Assembly (NCBI RefSeq): GCF_000374125.1
Contig: NZ_KB893625.1
Location: forward strand, 778,945 to 842,944
From: Niabella aurantiaca DSM 17617
Lineage (GTDB): Bacteria > Bacteroidota > Bacteroidia > Chitinophagales > Chitinophagaceae
Reading direction: 5' to 3'
Length of the DNA: 64,000 bases
Below are positions 27,622-35,437 of the stretch, in pieces. The notes below the pieces were generated by a model. That model did no database searches. It saw nothing but the letters and a program-made list of their open reading frames with translations, and was not told the DNA's origin. A program made the position numbers and the translations under genes. Position 1 is the first letter of the stretch. Every line of letters begins with the position of its first letter.

Positions 27622-29334
27622 TTAATGAGAATCCTTTGCAACGCCGGCCCCGCTGCCGCCTCTTAAAAAATCCAGATCGGCTCCAAGATGTGCCTGCTGT
27701 ACGTGGTGGGTGTACAGCTGCACATAGCCCCGTGTGGTGTGGGGTTGCGGCGGCTGCCATTGTTTTTTTCGTTCGGCCAGCTCGGCATCGCTCAGGTGCA
27801 CGTGAAGGGTCCTGTTTTGTACATCCAGGGTGATGAGGTCCCCGGTTTTCAGAACGCTGAAATTACCACCCGCTGCTGCTTCCGGGGCTACGTGTAGTAC
27901 AACGGTTCCGAAACCGGTACCACTCATGCGGCCGTCGGAGATCCGCACCATATCGGTGACGCCTTTTTGCAGCAGCTTCCGGGGTAATGTCATATTGCCT
28001 ACTTCCGGCATGCCGGGATAGCCTTTGGGCCCCACATTTTTCAGCACCAGGATGCTGTTTTCGTCCACTTCGAGGCTGTCGTTATGAATACGTTGCTTAT
28101 AATCCTCGATCGATTCGAAAACAACGGCCGGCCCTGTATGCTGCATCAGGTGCGCACTTGCCGCAGAGGGTTTTATTACAGCGCCGTCTTCGCAGATATT
28201 CCCGGTCAGAACGGCCAGCCCGGTTCCGGTATTGAAGGGCTGGCGGGTATTGCTGATGATGGATGCATTATAGCATTGGGCATTGTGATAGTTCTCGCCG
28301 ATGGTTTTGCCATTGACCGTAAGCGCGTCTTTGTGCAGATGGGCGTCCAGTTCTTTCATCACTGCCGGCAATCCGCCGGCGTCGTAAAGATCCTCCATAA
28401 AGAACTGTCCGGAAGGCTGCAGGTTTACGATCAGTGGAATGTTCCGGGAAAGGATGTCAAAATCGCTGAGTTCCAGTGGCACGCCTATACGGCCCGCAAT
28501 GGCCAGCAGGTGAAGGATGAAATTGGTGGAACCGCCAATGGCGGCATTGGTAATGATGGCATTTTCAAAAGCAGCACGGGTAAGGATGTCGGATGGTTTG
28601 AGGTCTTCGCGCACCATTTCCACGATCCTGCTTCCGGATTGTTGCGCCAGCACCTTGCGGCGGGCATCCACGGCAGGTATGGCGGCGTTACCCGGCAGCG
28701 CAAGTCCCAGCGCTTCTACCATGCAGGCCATGGTAGAAGCGGTGCCCATTACTGCGCAATGCCCATGGCTGTGGCAAAGGGCTTCTTCCATTTCCCGGAG
28801 CTGTGCTTCATCTACCGAGCCTTCCTCCAATCCGGCAGCAAGCCGCCACACATCACTGGTGCCAATGCTGGTGCCTTTGTATCTGCCGGTCAGCATCGGA
28901 CCTCCGGAAACCACTATGGAAGGCAGGTTTACACTGCAGGCACCCATTACCAGTGATGGGGTGGTCTTATCGCATCCGCAAAGCAGTACCACTCCATCCA
29001 GCGGATTTCCGCGGATGCTTTCTTCCACATCCATACTGGCCAGGTTGCGGAACAGCATGGTGGTGGGCTTCATTAATGTTTCGCCCAGCGACATAACGGG
29101 GAACTCTACCGGAAAGCCGCCGGCCTCCAGGATGCCTCGCTTTACATATTCGGCCAGGTCCCTGAAATGGACATTGCAGGGCGTTAATTCGCTCCAGGTA
29201 TTGCAGATGCCGATCACCGGCTTCCGGAACTCATGATCCGGGATCCCGTTGTTCTTCATCCATGCCCGGTAGATAAAACCGTCCTTCCCGGTACGGCCAA
29301 ACCAGTTGTGGCTTCTGAGGTTTTCTGTTTCCAT
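27622..29334 (-). CDS. IlvD/Edd-family sugar-acid dehydratase (L-arabinonate type)
   Basis: The 570-residue protein belongs to the [2Fe-2S] branch of the IlvD/Edd dehydratases. The cluster cysteines are expected at Cys53 (L-T-P-C-N), Cys121 (C-G-C-D-K-T-T-P) and Cys193 (S-H-G-H-C). Lys123 is in the metal-site loop and the catalytic Ser is in S-D-G-R-M-S-G. The spacing matches the L-arabinonate dehydratase group rather than branched-chain amino acid IlvD. The enzyme would convert an aldonic acid to a 2-keto-3-deoxy acid. With the adjacent SDR it suggests a non-phosphorylative sugar oxidation route that complements the araBDA pathway, but the exact sugar acid is an inference. Confidence 0.88.
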   Translation of the reverse strand: METENLRSHNWFGRTGKDGFIYRAWMKNNGIPDHEFRKPVIGICNTWSELTPCNVHFRDLAEYVKRGILEAGGFPVEFPVMSLGETLMKPTTMLFRNLASMDVEESIRGNPLDGVVLLCGCDKTTPSLVMGACSVNLPSIVVSGGPMLTGRYKGTSIGTSDVWRLAAGLEEGSVDEAQLREMEEALCHSHGHCAVMGTASTMACMVEALGLALPGNAAIPAVDARRKVLAQQSGSRIVEMVREDLKPSDILTRAAFENAIITNAAIGGSTNFILHLLAIAGRIGVPLELSDFDILSRNIPLIVNLQPSGQFFMEDLYDAGGLPAVMKELDAHLHKDALTVNGKTIGENYHNAQCYNASIISNTRQPFNTGTGLAVLTGNICEDGAVIKPSAASAHLMQHTGPAVVFESIEDYKQRIHNDSLEVDENSILVLKNVGPKGYPGMPEVGNMTLPRKLLQKGVTDMVRISDGRMSGTGFGTVVLHVAPEAAAGGNFSVLKTGDLITLDVQNRTLHVHLSDAELAERKKQWQPPQPHTTRGYVQLYTHHVQQAHLGADLDFLRGGSGAGVAKDSH

Positions 29335-29390
29335 ATTAAAAACGTCGTTATGCTGCAAGCTACTGTTTTCCTGCTGAAAAAGTTGGTTCC

Positions 29391-29446
29391 AGATCTCAAT
29401 TCTGACAACAGACCGCTAAAGGTAGTTTGTGTAAAAGAGTGACTGG
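29391..29446. repeat. Heptad-register direct duplication, copy 1
   Basis: Eight consecutive 7-base units (AGATCTC, AATTCTG, ACAACAG, ACCGCTA and so on) that realign, with no gap, with a second copy 536 bases away (29927-29982). ACC(G/A)CTA AAGGTAG TTTG is nearly identical in both. Confidence 0.65.
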
Positions 29447-29562
29447 AGAGCCCGTTTACAGAAGGCTGATCGCGATATGTGTTGAAGATTGTAACCGGTT
29501 GAAACCTGATTCCCGGATCTGATAAAGAAGTATTTCCGAATTTCGCAATTTCAGATTCAACA

Positions 29563-29630
29563 CTAAGAAGCTGTTTAAAAAGGATCCGGGAGCATCCTTA
29601 TCATCACAAAAGGTACCGGCTTTTTATCGC
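29563..29630. repeat. Lone end of an inverted-repeat element
   Basis: Starts with CTAAGAAGCTGTTTAAAAA, identical to the right terminal repeat (reverse complement) of the 276-bp element at 32852-33127. It continues with a GATCCGGGAGCATCCTTATC block that closely matches the left part of that element. No matching right end is found nearby, so it looks like a truncated copy or a solo end. Confidence 0.6.
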
Positions 29631-29693
29631 CTCTCTTGTGGTTTCGCTGTAGCCGCCGTCTGTAACAAAACGAGGTTCAGCGATCATTTTATA

Positions 29694-29742
29694 GTGTCAA
29701 AAAAAGTGTATCAACATTATAATGATACAAACGGACTGACAC
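29694..29742. repeat. Nested symmetric dyad
   Basis: The order is GTGTCA, 7 bases, TGTATCA, 9 bases, TGATACA, 7 bases, TGACAC. Inner and outer arms are each perfect inverted repeats with equal 7-base spacing. Further TGACACA copies follow at 29783 and 29798 and another TGTATCA at 29861. The function is unknown. It may be a multi-site operator or the subterminal binding sites of a transposase. Confidence 0.6.
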
Positions 29743-29852
29743 ATTCTCATTAGTGGCAACCGAAACGGTATCTACTAAAAAATGACACACGCCGGCTTGA
29801 CACAAAAATAAAATGACCAATCATTATATCCGTATCTACACCGGGCAATAAA

Positions 29853-29875
29853 AAAGAGGCTGTATCAACCTCTTT
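29853..29875. terminator. Hairpin in the dehydratase-icd spacer
   Basis: AAAGAGG, a 9-base loop containing TGTATCA, then CCTCTTT. It could serve as a weak terminator, or it may be part of the repeat element just upstream. Confidence 0.35.
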
Positions 29876-29905
29876 AATGGCCTGCAGCGTTGTTCTTAAG
29901 AGCTA

Positions 29906-30033
29906 AATGCTGAAATCTCAAATCTCGATTCTCAAATCCGGTAGCTGACCACTAAAGGTAGTTTGGGTGACCGCGTGACCGGGGAAAACTTATTCCCGGA
30001 TCCTCCTGAAAACTGAAGACCGATAGCTGACTA
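29906..30033. repeat. Heptad repeat array beside the icd stop
   Basis: Units of 7 bases run in register from 29906 (AATGCTG, AAATCTC, AAATCTC, GATTCTC, AAATCCG, GTAGCTG, ACCACTA, AAGGTAG). The second copy of the 56-base duplication lies inside. After a short break CTGAAAA, CTGAAGA, CCGATAG, CTGACTA run from 30006 up to the icd stop codon. Confidence 0.7.
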
Positions 30034-31485
30034 CTACTGGCCCTGTGCCTGACTGTATGCTTTTTTGCCGTCCCATTCATTGAGCAGCTCCAGCGAACAG
30101 ATCTTAAAATCGCCGCTAAGGCTCACGTACAGCCCGATCACATCCTGTTGCGTCAGCGGATGCTCATCAATGCTTTCAAAACGTACATTGTACTGGTTTA
30201 CCAGGTTGGTATATACGGACCCTGTTGGCCATACCTGAGTACCGCGGTTGCTTACGTTCACGATCTTGAACTTTACGCCTGCATGGCGCTGGCATTTTTT
30301 TGCGATCACCTCCGGGAGTTCGGAACTTTCGATAAACAGGTCGACCCCTGCGATCTTTTCCTGGCTGGTTTCTTGTGATTCCAGCATTACATTCTTATCC
30401 AGGTGCAATACGGTGCAGGAGCTGGCCACGTCTGCCAGCTCGGGCTTGGCATTCTGTTGCGGTTTCTTGCCCAGGTTGGCGATAATGGCGCCGGCGAATT
30501 CCGGGGTGTTTACTGCCGGGATGGATTTGTTTCCGAAATCGCCGGTATGCACTCCCTGTTCCAGGGTATAGAGCAGGGCGTTCTCGATCTGTGCTGCTTT
30601 TTCCAGTAAACCCAGGTGGCGCAGCATGGCAATACCGCTCAGCAACAGGGCGGTAGGGTTGGCAATATTTTTACCGGCAATATCCGGTGCAGTGCCATGC
30701 ACGGCTTCAAAAATGCAGATGTGGTCACCAATGTTGGCAGAGGGGGCAAACCCCAGTCCGCCCACCAGCCCGGCGCAAAGATCGGAAACAATGTCGCCCT
30801 GCAGGTTGGTGAGCACCACCACATCAAAATTATTGGGCTGAACCACCAGCTTCATGCACAGGTCGTCCACGATCACATCGTCGGCCTTCAGCTCCGGGTA
30901 TTCCTTTGCAACTTCGTAAAAGCATTCCAGGAAAAGCCCGTCAGTGATCTTCATGATATTGGCCTTATGACCACAGGTGATCCTGCGGGCATTCTTCTGA
31001 CGTGCCATTTCGAAGGCATAACGGATCACCTGCAGGCTGCCCGGCCGGGTAATAAAACGCCGGCTCAGCGCCACATCATGCGTCAGCATGTGCTCAATGC
31101 CGCCGTAAGTATCCTCGATATTTTCACGAACGATGGTAATGTCAATAGGGATACCGGCTTTACTGAATACCGTATCCACACCGTGCAGGGTCTGGAACAC
31201 CCGTTTATTGGCATAGGTATTCCAGGTCTTGCGGGCCGTAACATTAATGCTTTTTACGCCTTTGCCTTTTGGTGTTTCCATGGGCCCTTTGAATAGGATA
31301 CCCAGTTCTTCAATGGTCCTTTTTGCTTCTTCGGTCATCCCGTTGTTAAACCCTTTGTCAAATACCCATTTTCCCATCTCTACATACTCATATTCGAGGG
31401 GGACCTCAGCGGCTTTAAAAACAGTGATCACCGAGTCCATAATTTCCGGACCGATCCCGTCGCCTTTAGCTACAGCAATTTTCAT
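30034..31485 (-). CDS. icd: NADP-dependent isocitrate dehydrogenase
   Basis: This 483-residue beta-decarboxylating dehydrogenase converts isocitrate to 2-oxoglutarate in the TCA cycle. Motifs include G-D-G-I-G-P-E, the substrate phosphate loop near S-I-N-V-T-A-R-K-T-W-N, the invariant K/D region G-H-K-A-N-I-M-K and N-L-Q-G-D-I-V-S-D, and the cofactor segment H-G-T-A-P-D-I-A-G-K-N. The C-terminal 130 residues are an extra domain seen in the longer Thermus/Rickettsia-type enzymes. The ATG at 31485 starts the family N terminus M-K-I-A-V-A-K-G-D-G. A promoter about 140 bases upstream predicts a long leader. Confidence 0.95.
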   Translation of the reverse strand: MKIAVAKGDGIGPEIMDSVITVFKAAEVPLEYEYVEMGKWVFDKGFNNGMTEEAKRTIEELGILFKGPMETPKGKGVKSINVTARKTWNTYANKRVFQTLHGVDTVFSKAGIPIDITIVRENIEDTYGGIEHMLTHDVALSRRFITRPGSLQVIRYAFEMARQKNARRITCGHKANIMKITDGLFLECFYEVAKEYPELKADDVIVDDLCMKLVVQPNNFDVVVLTNLQGDIVSDLCAGLVGGLGFAPSANIGDHICIFEAVHGTAPDIAGKNIANPTALLLSGIAMLRHLGLLEKAAQIENALLYTLEQGVHTGDFGNKSIPAVNTPEFAGAIIANLGKKPQQNAKPELADVASSCTVLHLDKNVMLESQETSQEKIAGVDLFIESSELPEVIAKKCQRHAGVKFKIVNVSNRGTQVWPTGSVYTNLVNQYNVRFESIDEHPLTQQDVIGLYVSLSGDFKICSLELLNEWDGKKAYSQAQGQ

Positions 31486-31628
31486 GAACAGACTTAATTT
31501 ACGTTTTAACGATTTTTTGCGAATTGAACTGAGTGCTATTGTTAAAGAACATTGGGTTTCAGACCCTAATAATTTACTACCTAAAAAAATTAAAAAGGTT
31601 GGCCCATTTAACAAGCTCAATAGTGGTG

Positions 31629-31659
31629 CAAAGGTAAGAGAATCTGCCGCCATAATAAA
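31629..31659 (-). promoter_or_regulatory. Predicted promoter of icd
   Basis: On the minus strand TTTA (31656-31659), 19 bases, then TACCTTTG (31629-31636). The -7 box is perfect and the -33 box has one mismatch. The predicted leader to the ATG at 31485 is about 140 bases. Confidence 0.55.
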
Positions 31660-31704
31660 TGCGAAGACCATTAAAAAATGCTATATTTACCAAAACTCCC
31701 ATAA

Positions 31705-32091
31705 ATGAGCAGTTTGATTTCAGCCGGTATCCATGTAAATGTTGAAGTATTCTTTCAGCCGGAATACAGCAATGCGTTACAGTCTGAATTTATGTTTGCT
31801 TATCGCATCACGTTGGAGAACTACAATCCTTTTTCTGTTAAATTACTGCGGCGCAGCTGGTATATTTTCGACAGCAACGGCAGTTACCGCCAGGTGGAAG
31901 GGGAAGGGGTCGTAGGCGTACAACCGGTATTGGCTCCGGGGGAAAGCTACCAGTATATGAGTGGCTGCAACCTGCGTTCCGAAATGGGAAAAATGAAGGG
32001 CAGCTACGAAATGGAGAACCAAAACAGCCACCAGCTTTTTTCTGTAGAGATCCCCGAATTTGAAATGGTTGCCCCGTCAAAATTCAATTGA
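31705..32091 (+). CDS. apaG: ApaG domain protein
   Basis: This 128-residue single-domain protein of the ApaG family has an immunoglobulin-like beta sandwich of about 125 residues. The conserved core shows F-A-Y-R-I-T-L-E-N, the L-L-R-R-S-W-Y-I-F segment, the V-V-G-V-Q-P-V-L-A-P-G-E-S-Y-Q-Y-M-S-G-C motif and a C-terminal G-S-Y-E-M. The E. coli protein is linked to metal efflux phenotypes and ApaH, and the domain is often a binding module. No enzyme activity is established. The gene diverges from icd and is followed by the 2H phosphoesterase gene after a spacer with its own promoter box. Confidence 0.92.
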   Translation: MSSLISAGIHVNVEVFFQPEYSNALQSEFMFAYRITLENYNPFSVKLLRRSWYIFDSNGSYRQVEGEGVVGVQPVLAPGESYQYMSGCNLRSEMGKMKGSYEMENQNSHQLFSVEIPEFEMVAPSKFN

Positions 32092-32154
32092 CCCTGTCCC
32101 GGATTTTTTTTAAATAAAAAGCTAAAAATATTAGTATTTATAAACTAATTTTTT

Positions 32155-32162
32155 TAGCTTTG
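32155..32162 (+). promoter_or_regulatory. -7 box upstream of the 2H phosphoesterase gene
   Basis: TAGCTTTG matches TAnnTTTG. It places transcription just before the ATG at 32178 and argues against the in-frame ATG-like start further upstream. The -33 region (TTAG) is weak. Confidence 0.5.
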
Positions 32163-32177
32163 TGTAAAACTGTTTTT

Positions 32178-32786
32178 ATGCAAGTTATAGAATCCGTAAA
32201 AGCGGTGGCCGTTGCTGAATACCTATTGCTGATCACACCTCATGAAGATCTTTTCAACCGCATCCGGATGGAAAAGCAGGTTTTTTTTGAAAAGTACAAA
32301 GCTCCCGAGGCGATCCGCGGAAAACCCCACCTTACGCTGGTCCGGTTTACACAATTTGAGGGCGCGGAGGAGCGGATCCGTCAGAAACTCAGGAAGAGGG
32401 CAGCTGAGTGGCTGCCCTTCTGCGTGGAACTCGCCGGCTTTGGGAGCTTTCCTTCGCATACTATTTATCTCAACGTGACTACGCGGTCGGGCATTCAAAA
32501 CCTGGTGAAAAGCATCCGGGCCGACAGTCAGGCGCTGATGAAGCTCGACAAAGACAACAAGCCGCATTTTATCCTGGAGCCGCATATTACCATTGCGCGG
32601 CGACTGAAGCCCTGGCAGTATGAAGCCGGATGGCTCGAATACCGGAATAAAAGTTTCAGCGGAAAGTTTATGGCCAATGCAATGACCCTGTTGAAAAGAA
32701 CAGATGAAACGACGCCGTATAAAACAGTGGAACGTTTTGAATTTGCCGGCCGGCCTTTGCTGCCAAAGCAGGGGGTGATGTTTTAG
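32178..32786 (+). CDS. 2H phosphoesterase / 2'-5' RNA ligase-like protein
   Basis: The protein of 202 residues carries the two H-x-T/I-hydrophobic motifs of the 2H phosphoesterase superfamily, H-L-T-L in the first half and H-I-T-I in the second. It also has the typical alternation of a small R-x-T-Q-F segment and a bilobal beta core. Such enzymes hydrolyse or form 2'-5' or 2',3'-cyclic phosphates in RNA or nucleotides in the cytoplasm. The precise substrate is unknown. The start was chosen because the promoter box ends only 16 bases upstream. It is followed immediately by a heptad array and an inverted-repeat element. Confidence 0.85.
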   Translation: MQVIESVKAVAVAEYLLLITPHEDLFNRIRMEKQVFFEKYKAPEAIRGKPHLTLVRFTQFEGAEERIRQKLRKRAAEWLPFCVELAGFGSFPSHTIYLNVTTRSGIQNLVKSIRADSQALMKLDKDNKPHFILEPHITIARRLKPWQYEAGWLEYRNKSFSGKFMANAMTLLKRTDETTPYKTVERFEFAGRPLLPKQGVMF

Positions 32787-32793
32787 GGGATTT

Positions 32794-32849
32794 GGGAATG
32801 GTGAAATGCGAAGGGTGAGAATGGGGTGAATGGGTAATAGTCAATAGCG
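32794..32849. repeat. Heptad repeat array after the 2H phosphoesterase gene
   Basis: Eight 7-base units (GGGAATG, GTGAAAT, GCGAAGG, GTGAGAA, TGGGGTG, AATGGGT, AATAGTC, AATAGCG) begin seven bases after the stop codon and stop two bases before the inverted-repeat element. Confidence 0.65.
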
Positions 32850-32851
32850 CT

Positions 32852-33127
32852 CTCAGGAGCGGTTTAAAAACGATCCGGGAGCATCCTTATCGTTACAAAA
32901 AGCTGCCGTTTTTTTATCGCATGGCCTCGAAAGATCCGGCGAGAACGGGTTTCAATCTGTTTATAAGTCCAAAAGAAGAACGGAGAGCCAGGGGCCGGGG
33001 GCATGATGAGCCGTGCACATGGCATTTATGAAATTACGGCTTCCTTAAAGCCGGCTTTAAGGACAACAAAGCGCCGGATAGCGCTTATAAAGAGAACCAG
33101 GGTTCTATTTTTTAAACAGCTTCTTAG
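32852..33127. mobile_element. MITE-like 276-bp element with terminal inverted repeats
   Basis: The left 19-base end (32852-32870) and right end (33109-33127, reverse complement CTAAGAAGCTGTTTAAAAA) match with only a few differences. The interior encodes no plausible protein but holds a perfect 20-base palindrome (33043-33062, arms CCTTAAAGCC/GGCTTTAAGG), an AGCGC/GCGCT dyad (33070-33085) and an AGAACC-AG-GGTTCT hairpin followed by a T run (33093-33113). A related end is at 29563. This is the pattern of a non-autonomous transposable element or structured repeat. No target-site duplication was found and no transposase family can be assigned. Confidence 0.55.
33093..33113 (+). terminator. Terminator-like hairpin inside the inverted-repeat element
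   Basis: AGAACC-AG-GGTTCT followed by A and six T. It could end transcripts entering from the left. Confidence 0.45.
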
Positions 33128-33158
33128 GCAAAAAACGAAATCTAACCGGAACCTGGTT

Positions 33159-33247
33159 GGAATTTGGAAATGTGAAGATTTGAAAATGGGCACCAGGTCC
33201 GGAACCGGTGTGACTTCAAACTTTAAACATTAAACCGGGAACAAAAA
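33159..33247. repeat. Heptad repeats before the radical SAM gene
   Basis: Two blocks of 7-base units: GGAATTT, GGAAATG, TGAAGAT, TTGAAAA (33159-33186), and ACTTCAA, ACTTTAA, ACATTAA, ACCGGGA, ACAAAAA (33213-33247). The second block ends eight bases before the ATG at 33256. Confidence 0.55.
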
Positions 33248-33255
33248 AAGCTACC

Positions 33256-34365
33256 ATGGAAAAGAAATTACAACAGGACCATTTTAAAGTGGCCGTATCA
33301 AAAAAGGAAGAAGCACAGCAATACCTGCAGGGCAGGGGCGCGCAGATAAATACACCCAACCGGTTTCTTAAAAATGAAACAATAAAAGAACACATAGAGG
33401 CGATCGACGATTGGGAAGAGGACAACACAGGCACCCGTTACCTGGAGCAGGAAGCAAAAACGATCGTGAATAAAGTAGACAGTCCGGATGTGGGGATGGG
33501 CTACAGCATGAACGCGTACGCGGGTTGTGAGCACGGCTGTATCTATTGTTATGCCCGCAATGTGCATGAATACTGGGGATACAGCGCCGGTCTTGATTTT
33601 GAACGGAAGATCATAGTAAAAAAGAATGCTCCCCAGCTGCTGCGTAAACAGCTGATGCATCCGAAGTGGGAGCCGGTGCCCATCATGCTGAGTGGCAATA
33701 CCGATTGCTACCAGCCGGCAGAAAAGAAATACCGGCTCACCCGGGGCCTGCTGGAAGTATGCAATGAGTTTAACCAGCCCGTGGGGATCCTTACAAAGAA
33801 TGCGGGCATCCTGAGGGATAAAGATGTGTTGCAGGAAATGGCGAAGAAGAACATTGTAAGGGCAATGGTGTCCATTACCTCTTTTAATGAGGACCTGCGC
33901 AGGGTGATGGAGCCCCGCACCACAACGGCGTTGCAGCGGCTAAAGGTGATTGAAGAACTGAGCAGTGCCGGTGTCACCATGGGTGTAATGATGGGGCCAA
34001 TGATCCCCGGCCTGAATGAGCACGAGATGCAACGCATCATGAAAGCAGCTTCTGAGCGGGGCGCTACCTTTACGGCTTACACTTTTATCCGGTTGAATGG
34101 CGCGATCAAAGTTTTATTTCACGACTGGTTGTATAAGAACTTCCCGGACCGGGCAGATAAGATCTGGCACCTGATCGAGCAGAGCCACAACGGCAAGGTG
34201 AACGACTCCCGCTGGGGTCTGCGCATGCGCGGCGAGGGAAATATTGCGCAGCTGGTGGCGCAGCAATACGCCCGGTATGGAAAACTGTACCGGATGAACG
34301 AAGGCGAAACCGGCCTCGACCGCAGTGCTTTCCGGCGCCCGGGGCAGCAGGGGACCTTGTTTTGA
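33256..34365 (+). CDS. PA0069-family radical SAM protein
   Basis: This 369-residue radical SAM enzyme has the cluster motif C91-x3-C95-x2-C98 inside Y-A-G-C-E-H-G-C-I-Y-C-Y-A-R-N, which binds the [4Fe-4S] cluster that cleaves S-adenosylmethionine. The family, sometimes called SplB-like, has no established substrate. The barrel continues with S-G-N-T-D-C-Y-Q-P and L-T-K-N-A. The long N-terminal region (residues 1-75) is typical for PA0069 proteins. The gene stands alone. Its short leader is made of heptad repeats. Confidence 0.9.
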   Translation: MEKKLQQDHFKVAVSKKEEAQQYLQGRGAQINTPNRFLKNETIKEHIEAIDDWEEDNTGTRYLEQEAKTIVNKVDSPDVGMGYSMNAYAGCEHGCIYCYARNVHEYWGYSAGLDFERKIIVKKNAPQLLRKQLMHPKWEPVPIMLSGNTDCYQPAEKKYRLTRGLLEVCNEFNQPVGILTKNAGILRDKDVLQEMAKKNIVRAMVSITSFNEDLRRVMEPRTTTALQRLKVIEELSSAGVTMGVMMGPMIPGLNEHEMQRIMKAASERGATFTAYTFIRLNGAIKVLFHDWLYKNFPDRADKIWHLIEQSHNGKVNDSRWGLRMRGEGNIAQLVAQQYARYGKLYRMNEGETGLDRSAFRRPGQQGTLF

Positions 34366-34758
34366 CTGGCCTTGCTGCCAACCTGCCCCGGGGGTAGCGG
34401 TCCGTAACTGCGGCTGAGCGCTGCAGGCCCGGACTATGAATGAACGGCTGTAATGAAAACTGGACCACTTATGACCCGGATAAAGCAGTTGCCGGGGTGA
34501 TCTTGGAATAGCGGACCCTGTTTATGATCCGCTATTTGTCACTGACAAGGGCAGACCGCCGGTCACTAAGGCCGGACCGGGCAACATTACTCAAATATTA
34601 AGAACTGCTTATAGTTTTCCACATTTTACGGGATAGGTGGAAAATATTTTTTATAGCCCAACGGACAGATTTTATAATTTACCGGGAAATTTCCTGTTGA
34701 ACGGATTTTATGTGTGCACGATGGTGTGGTGTTTTAAAATAAGTAAAACCAGATTCAT
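34366..34758. other. Spacer without a supported gene, one hairpin
   Basis: About 390 bases with no credible reading frame. A perfect inverted repeat (AATAGCGGA / TCCGCTATT, 34507-34536) could be a terminator for the radical SAM gene, although it lies 140 bases after the stop. The right half is AT-rich and presumably holds the promoter of the next gene, but no consensus box is convincing. Confidence 0.4.
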
Positions 34759-35247
34759 ATGCAGAATAAAACAAAACAATGGAGAAAACTGACCGGTGAA
34801 AAAGTGACCGTCTATATTGAAGACGAGCTGCGTGGCGTGATCCAGCGTGAGCGCCGGATGGGCAGCCAGCTAAAGGTATGCATTGGTACCGACAGCCAGG
34901 TAAAGGGTGCAGATACGGAGTTCGCTACAGCCATTGTATTCATCCGTAAGGGGCGCGGGGGCTTTATGTACCTGAATAACGAAACAACACGGGAGAAAAT
35001 GAGCATCCGCCAGCGGATGATGACAGAAGTGGCGCGGAGCATTGAAGTGGCCTATGCCCTGAGCGGTGTTTTTAATACCCATGAAGTGGATATGGAAGTG
35101 CATGTAGACATCAATACCGATCCGATGTATAAAAGTCACGACGCGCTGAAGGAAGCCATTGGTTATATTACCGGGATGGGCTTTGCATTTAAAGCAAAAC
35201 CCGAGGCCTTTGCCAGCTCCTGCTGTGCCAATAAGGTGGTGCAGTAG
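34759..35247 (+). CDS. YkuK-like RNase H-fold protein (DUF458)
   Basis: This 162-residue protein belongs to the YkuK/DUF458 family, which is predicted to have an RNase H-like fold. Acidic residues that could coordinate metal occur in I-G-T-D-S-Q-V-K (about residues 42-49), the E in M-M-T-E-V-A-R-S and D-I-N-T-D (about 115-119). The C terminus has G-M-G-F-A-F-K-A-K-P-E-A, a strong family signature. The biological role is unknown and nuclease activity is only a fold-based guess. No signal peptide is present. Confidence 0.85.
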   Translation: MQNKTKQWRKLTGEKVTVYIEDELRGVIQRERRMGSQLKVCIGTDSQVKGADTEFATAIVFIRKGRGGFMYLNNETTREKMSIRQRMMTEVARSIEVAYALSGVFNTHEVDMEVHVDINTDPMYKSHDALKEAIGYITGMGFAFKAKPEAFASSCCANKVVQ

Positions 35248-35437
35248 GACGTTGTTTAAGATTTGACGGTTAATGTTTAACAGAAGCCTGCTGGTAGGCA
35301 TGATGTAGGCTCTATATTTTCTATTTTCACCAGTTAACGGGGCCGGGAATGGGATATCCGGTATCCAAAGCCAGTATCAACCGCTCCTGACACGGTTCCG
35401 ATCACTTCTACCGGGGATTGAATAGAAAAACCGGAAC

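Noticed and set aside
28084-29236. Long plus-strand frames opposite the dehydratase gene
   Set aside because: They are antisense shadows of a conserved enzyme without start context or recognisable domains.
33003-33233. A 76-codon plus-strand frame in the inverted-repeat element
   Set aside because: It crosses the palindromes and the terminal repeat, is highly basic and has no resemblance to a transposase. The palindromic DNA explains it.
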